Position numbers and translations under genes: made by a program. 8,156 bases of DNA from Solirubrobacterales bacterium (GTDB lineage Bacteria > Actinomycetota > Thermoleophilia > Solirubrobacterales > Solirubrobacteraceae). The stretch spans positions 1 through 8,156 of the forward strand of contig JAOPZO010000183.1 in the NCBI GenBank assembly GCA_025964065.1. The letters run 5' to 3'. Positions 6,384 to 8,156 of this stretch are shown one piece after another. Numbering within the stretch: position 1 is the first letter of the stretch; every line of letters starts with the position of its first letter. The notes beneath the pieces were generated by a model. It saw only the letters and a list, made by a program, of their open reading frames with translations. It did not search any database and was not told the origin of the DNA.

Positions 6384-7106
6384 CCCCGCCCAGGCGGCAC
6401 GCAAGCGACCCGCGCCATGGTGGTCCACGGTGTCGCGGATGGCGCGCTCGACCTGCTGGAGGACCCGCGGCCCGGCCGCCTGCGTCTGCGCGAGCGGGGT
6501 GCCGAGCGCCGCCGTCATGAAGGCGTGCGCGGCGGCGTCGATGGGGAACGCGCCCGCCTCGCAGCCCGAGCAGACCACGCCCCCGTCGCGGCCGGAGAAC
6601 GCGACGAGGTGGTCGGGCTCCCCGCACGCCGCGCAGGCCGCCAGCTGCGGGGCGAGGCCGGCCGCCAGGAGCAGCTTGAGCCGGAACGCGAGCTGGTTCT
6701 CGTGGGTCGCGTGGCGGCCCGGGTCGGCGTCGAGGAGGCCGAGCTCGTTCGAGAGCAGGTGGAAGATCGCCGGGTTCGGCTCGGGGGTGTCGAAGAGCCG
6801 GGAGACGGCGTCGCACGCGCGGGCACCCGCGTCGAGCGCCGGGCCGTCGGACCGCAGCCGCGCGTGGGGGGCGACGGTCTCGACGCTCGTGACCGTCAGG
6901 AGGTCCGAGCGGCCCTCGTGGAGGACGAGGTTCAGGTGGAAGAAGGGCTCGAGGCGCCCGCCGAAGCGGCTCTTCGTGCGCCGCACGCCCTTCGCGATCG
7001 CCCCGACCTTGCCCCGCATCGGGGTGTACAGGTGGAGGATCCGGTCGGCCTCGCCGTACCGCATGGAGCGCAGCACGATGCCCTCCGTCTTGACGGGCCC
7101 GGCCAT
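6381..7106 (-). CDS. recO: DNA repair protein RecO
   Basis: RecO, 241 aa, partner of RecR/RecF in loading RecA onto SSB-coated gaps. The N-terminal OB fold is recognisable: VKTEGIVLRSMRYGEADRIL (5-24), then LYTPMRGKVGAIAKGVRRTKSRFGG in two adjoining blocks, and LEPFFHLNLVLHEG. The C-terminal helical part has a four-cysteine zinc ribbon: CAAC (Cys158, Cys161) and CSGC (Cys179, Cys182), followed by the usual acidic or helical tail. Length and motif order are normal for the family. The start at 7106 gives the canonical N-terminus; no Shine-Dalgarno is obvious. It is divergent from the glutaredoxin gene (63-nt gap) and directly upstream of ppdK. In many Gram-positive genomes recO sits upstream of a ppdK-dgt-dnaG group, often with glyQS between; no glycyl-tRNA synthetase genes are present here. 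Confidence 0.95.
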   Translation of the reverse strand: MAGPVKTEGIVLRSMRYGEADRILHLYTPMRGKVGAIAKGVRRTKSRFGGRLEPFFHLNLVLHEGRSDLLTVTSVETVAPHARLRSDGPALDAGARACDAVSRLFDTPEPNPAIFHLLSNELGLLDADPGRHATHENQLAFRLKLLLAAGLAPQLAACAACGEPDHLVAFSGRDGGVVCSGCEAGAFPIDAAAHAFMTAALGTPLAQTQAAGPRVLQQVERAIRDTVDHHGAGRLRAAWAG

Positions 7107-7169
7107 CAGGTGACGCCCCGGGCGGACGCCCCTTGGCCTCGTTGCGTGCGCGCTATCTTTTGTGAAGTC
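7107..7169. promoter_or_regulatory. Divergent recO/glutaredoxin promoter region
   Basis: This 63-nt gap contains the only noticeably AT-rich patch of the window (about 7154-7168). On the plus strand TATCTT (7154-7159) is a good -10 candidate with TTGGCC (7133-7138) as a poor -35 at a short 15-nt spacing; initiation near 7166 would leave a leader of only about 4 nt before the glutaredoxin ATG. The same AT-rich patch may serve recO on the opposite strand, but I could not identify a convincing minus-strand hexamer. Confidence 0.5.
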
Positions 7170-7424
7170 ATGGCTTCCGTCACGCTCTACACCACTGATC
7201 GCTGCCCCTACTGCGTCCAGGCCAAGAAGCTGCTCGACAAGCGCGGCGTGGCGTACGAGGAGATCAACCTCGCACGCGACCCGGACGGCCGGTCGGAGCT
7301 CGTGGCGAAGACGGGGATGATGACGTTCCCGCAGGTCCTGGTCGGGGACGAGCTCATCGGGGGCTACACGGAGACCGCCGCCGCCGACAAGTCCGGCCGC
7401 CTGCAGGAGCTCCTCGCAGCGTAG
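7170..7424 (+). CDS. Glutaredoxin (GrxC-like, CPYC active site)
   Basis: Small thioredoxin-fold redox protein, 84 aa, the normal size of a monomeric class I glutaredoxin. The first strand (SVTLYTTD) leads to the dithiol active site CPYC (Cys12, Cys15). The cis-proline motif is TFP (52-54), where TVP is commoner, and GGYTE (64-68) matches the glutathione-binding GG motif. It is expected to reduce disulfides or glutathione/mycothiol-type mixed disulfides; which low-molecular-weight thiol the host uses cannot be told from here. The start at 7170 is the only one giving the family N-terminus. It is divergent from recO, has a near-leaderless candidate promoter and is followed 14 nt downstream by a strong hairpin, so it is probably monocistronic. 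Confidence 0.93.
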   Translation: MASVTLYTTDRCPYCVQAKKLLDKRGVAYEEINLARDPDGRSELVAKTGMMTFPQVLVGDELIGGYTETAAADKSGRLQELLAA

Positions 7425-7438
7425 AGCGGCGTAGGGTC

Positions 7439-7462
7439 GACCCCGGGGGTGGACCCGGGGTC
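7439..7462 (+). terminator. Strong hairpin after the glutaredoxin gene
   Basis: Perfect 9-bp arms GACCCCGGG (7439-7447) and CCCGGGGTC (7454-7462) enclose a 6-nt loop GGTGGA, beginning 14 nt after the stop codon. There is no T-run after it, as is common for hairpins that end genes in high-GC actinobacteria, so termination is likely but not proven. It could also shield the downstream gene from read-through. Confidence 0.6.
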
Positions 7463-7482
7463 CCTGGGGGTCATTCCCGATG

Positions 7483-7504
7483 GTGGCGCGCCCCCGTGGC
7501 GCGC
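7483..7504 (+). repeat. Direct repeat GTGGCGCGC before the PspC-domain gene
   Basis: GTGGCGCGC occurs at 7483-7491 and again at 7496-7504, separated by CCCC (13-nt pitch), ending 3 nt before the first possible ATG at 7508. Each copy contains the self-complementary GCGCGC or GGCGCGC core. It may be a tandem regulator site or simply GC-rich coincidence. No Shine-Dalgarno or clear -10 hexamer is visible here. Confidence 0.4.
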
Positions 7505-7507
7505 AGC

Positions 7508-8156
7508 ATGCCGTCCATGACCTCCCCCACCTCCCCCACCCGCTTCCTCAGGAGCCGCGACGACCGCGTCCTGGGCGGTGTCGCCGCCGGCCTCGGCCGC
7601 TCCTTCGGCGTCGATCCCCTCATCTTCCGCATCGCCCTCGCCGCGCTCGTCTTCGCCGGTGGCGTCGGCATCCTGGCCTACGGTGCCGCCCTGCTGCTCG
7701 TCCCGGTGGACGACGGCACGGGCAACCCCGAACCGCGCGAGCAGACCTGGCGGACCGGCGTGGCCGTCGCCGGCGGCGCCCTGCTCGTGATCGCCTGCTT
7801 CGCCGCCATCGGCGACGGCGGCCTCTGGGCGGGCGACTGGCTCTTCCCCATCGCCCTCGTCACCGCGCTCGGCTTCCTCGTCGTCCGCGCTCTCGGGCAC
7901 CGTGGACCCGGGGACGACACCGGCCACTCGGCCAGGAGCACCCTCCGCACCGTGGCGATCGCTGCCCTCGTCGGCACCGCCGTGCTCGTCGGCCTCGCCG
8001 TGGTCTTCTGGGGCTCGGCCTGGGCCACGGCCGCCGGCGGCGGCGTCGTCGTGGCGGGCGTCGTCCTGGCGCTCGGCGCGCTCCTGGTGCTCGCCGCCTT
8101 CCGCGGCAACCGCGGCGCCCGCTGGCTCGCCCTCCCGGCGATCGTCATCGCCTTCC
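7508..8156 (+). CDS. PspC-domain multi-pass membrane protein (3' end beyond the right edge)
   Basis: The frame is open from 7508 to the window end (216 codons). Residues about 12-68 match the PspC domain of envelope-stress proteins: a basic start (RFLRSRDDR), the hallmark VLGGVAAGLGRSFGVDPLIFR and a transmembrane helix ending in LLLVPVDD. Further hydrophobic segments follow at about 83-101, 112-128, 147-170, 179-197 and 206 onward; the stretch around GDWLFPIALVTALGF resembles the LiaI/LiaF-type membrane region that often follows PspC in Gram-positive bacteria. A role in sensing or responding to membrane stress is inferred from the family. The start may be 7508 or the in-frame ATG at 7517; neither has a Shine-Dalgarno. 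The C-terminus, which often decides the subfamily, is missing. Confidence 0.88.
   Translation, partial: MPSMTSPTSPTRFLRSRDDRVLGGVAAGLGRSFGVDPLIFRIALAALVFAGGVGILAYGAALLLVPVDDGTGNPEPREQTWRTGVAVAGGALLVIACFAAIGDGGLWAGDWLFPIALVTALGFLVVRALGHRGPGDDTGHSARSTLRTVAIAALVGTAVLVGLAVVFWGSAWATAAGGGVVVAGVVLALGALLVLAAFRGNRGARWLALPAIVIAF

Noticed and set aside
2761..6816. 1351-codon minus-strand open frame overlapping ppdK and the oxidoreductase
   Set aside because: Its product is Arg/Gly/Ala-rich low complexity and it is a frame shadow of ppdK and the antisense of the oxidoreductase, an effect of high GC.
4872..7169. Long plus-strand frame fused in phase with glutaredoxin
   Set aside because: It is antisense to ppdK and recO, translates to Arg/Glu/Val/Leu-rich shadow sequence, and glutaredoxin homology begins only at 7170.
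7364..7927. Minus-strand 187-codon frame opposite the PspC-domain gene
   Set aside because: Its Glu/Asp/Gly/Ala-rich product has no recognisable motif and is the antisense shadow of a gene with a clear PspC signature.

Overview
This is a very GC-rich chromosomal window with strong third-position G/C bias and no long AT-rich tract except a short patch near 7154-7168. Protein style (actinobacterial-type PPDK, type-2 Dgt, Zn-ribbon RecO, PspC membrane protein) and start regions that mostly lack Shine-Dalgarno sequences suggest a high-GC actinobacterium. Thermoleophilia (Solirubrobacterales-like) is my best guess, from family resemblance only. Most of the window is ordinary housekeeping sequence.

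Layout. Minus strand, in transcription order: recO (7106 to 6381), ppdK (6368 to 3717), dgt (2454 to 1414) and dnaG (1414 to beyond the left edge, 3' end missing). Plus strand: an MDR-family oxidoreductase (2774-3694) lying between ppdK and dgt in the opposite direction, a glutaredoxin (7170-7424) divergent from recO, and a PspC-domain membrane protein (7508 to beyond the right edge). The terminal genes dnaG and pspC-like were read through the window edges directly from the sequence.

How the genes relate. dgt (dNTP hydrolysis) and dnaG (primase) overlap at a TGATG junction and are almost certainly co-transcribed; both belong to DNA replication. recO and ppdK are 12 nt apart. The order recO ... 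ppdK, dgt, dnaG (then usually the primary sigma gene) is a gene neighbourhood also known from Firmicutes, so this looks like an old conserved block interrupted by the oppositely oriented oxidoreductase.

Most unusual stretch. The 319-nt non-coding gap 2455-2773 between dgt and the oxidoreductase holds three copies of a 37-nt palindromic element (2540-2576, 2611-2647, 2683-2719) with identical internal geometry, a pitch of 71-72 nt and a compensatory base change in the inner stem. A separate 20-bp perfect interrupted palindrome follows at 2726-2745, just ahead of the oxidoreductase's likely promoter. Nothing in the coding content explains this array, and it is the best candidate in the window for something undescribed. 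Secondary points are a PPDK lacking the regulatory threonine next to its catalytic histidine, and several genes with -10-like hexamers only 6-10 nt before the start codon, implying leaderless or near-leaderless mRNAs.
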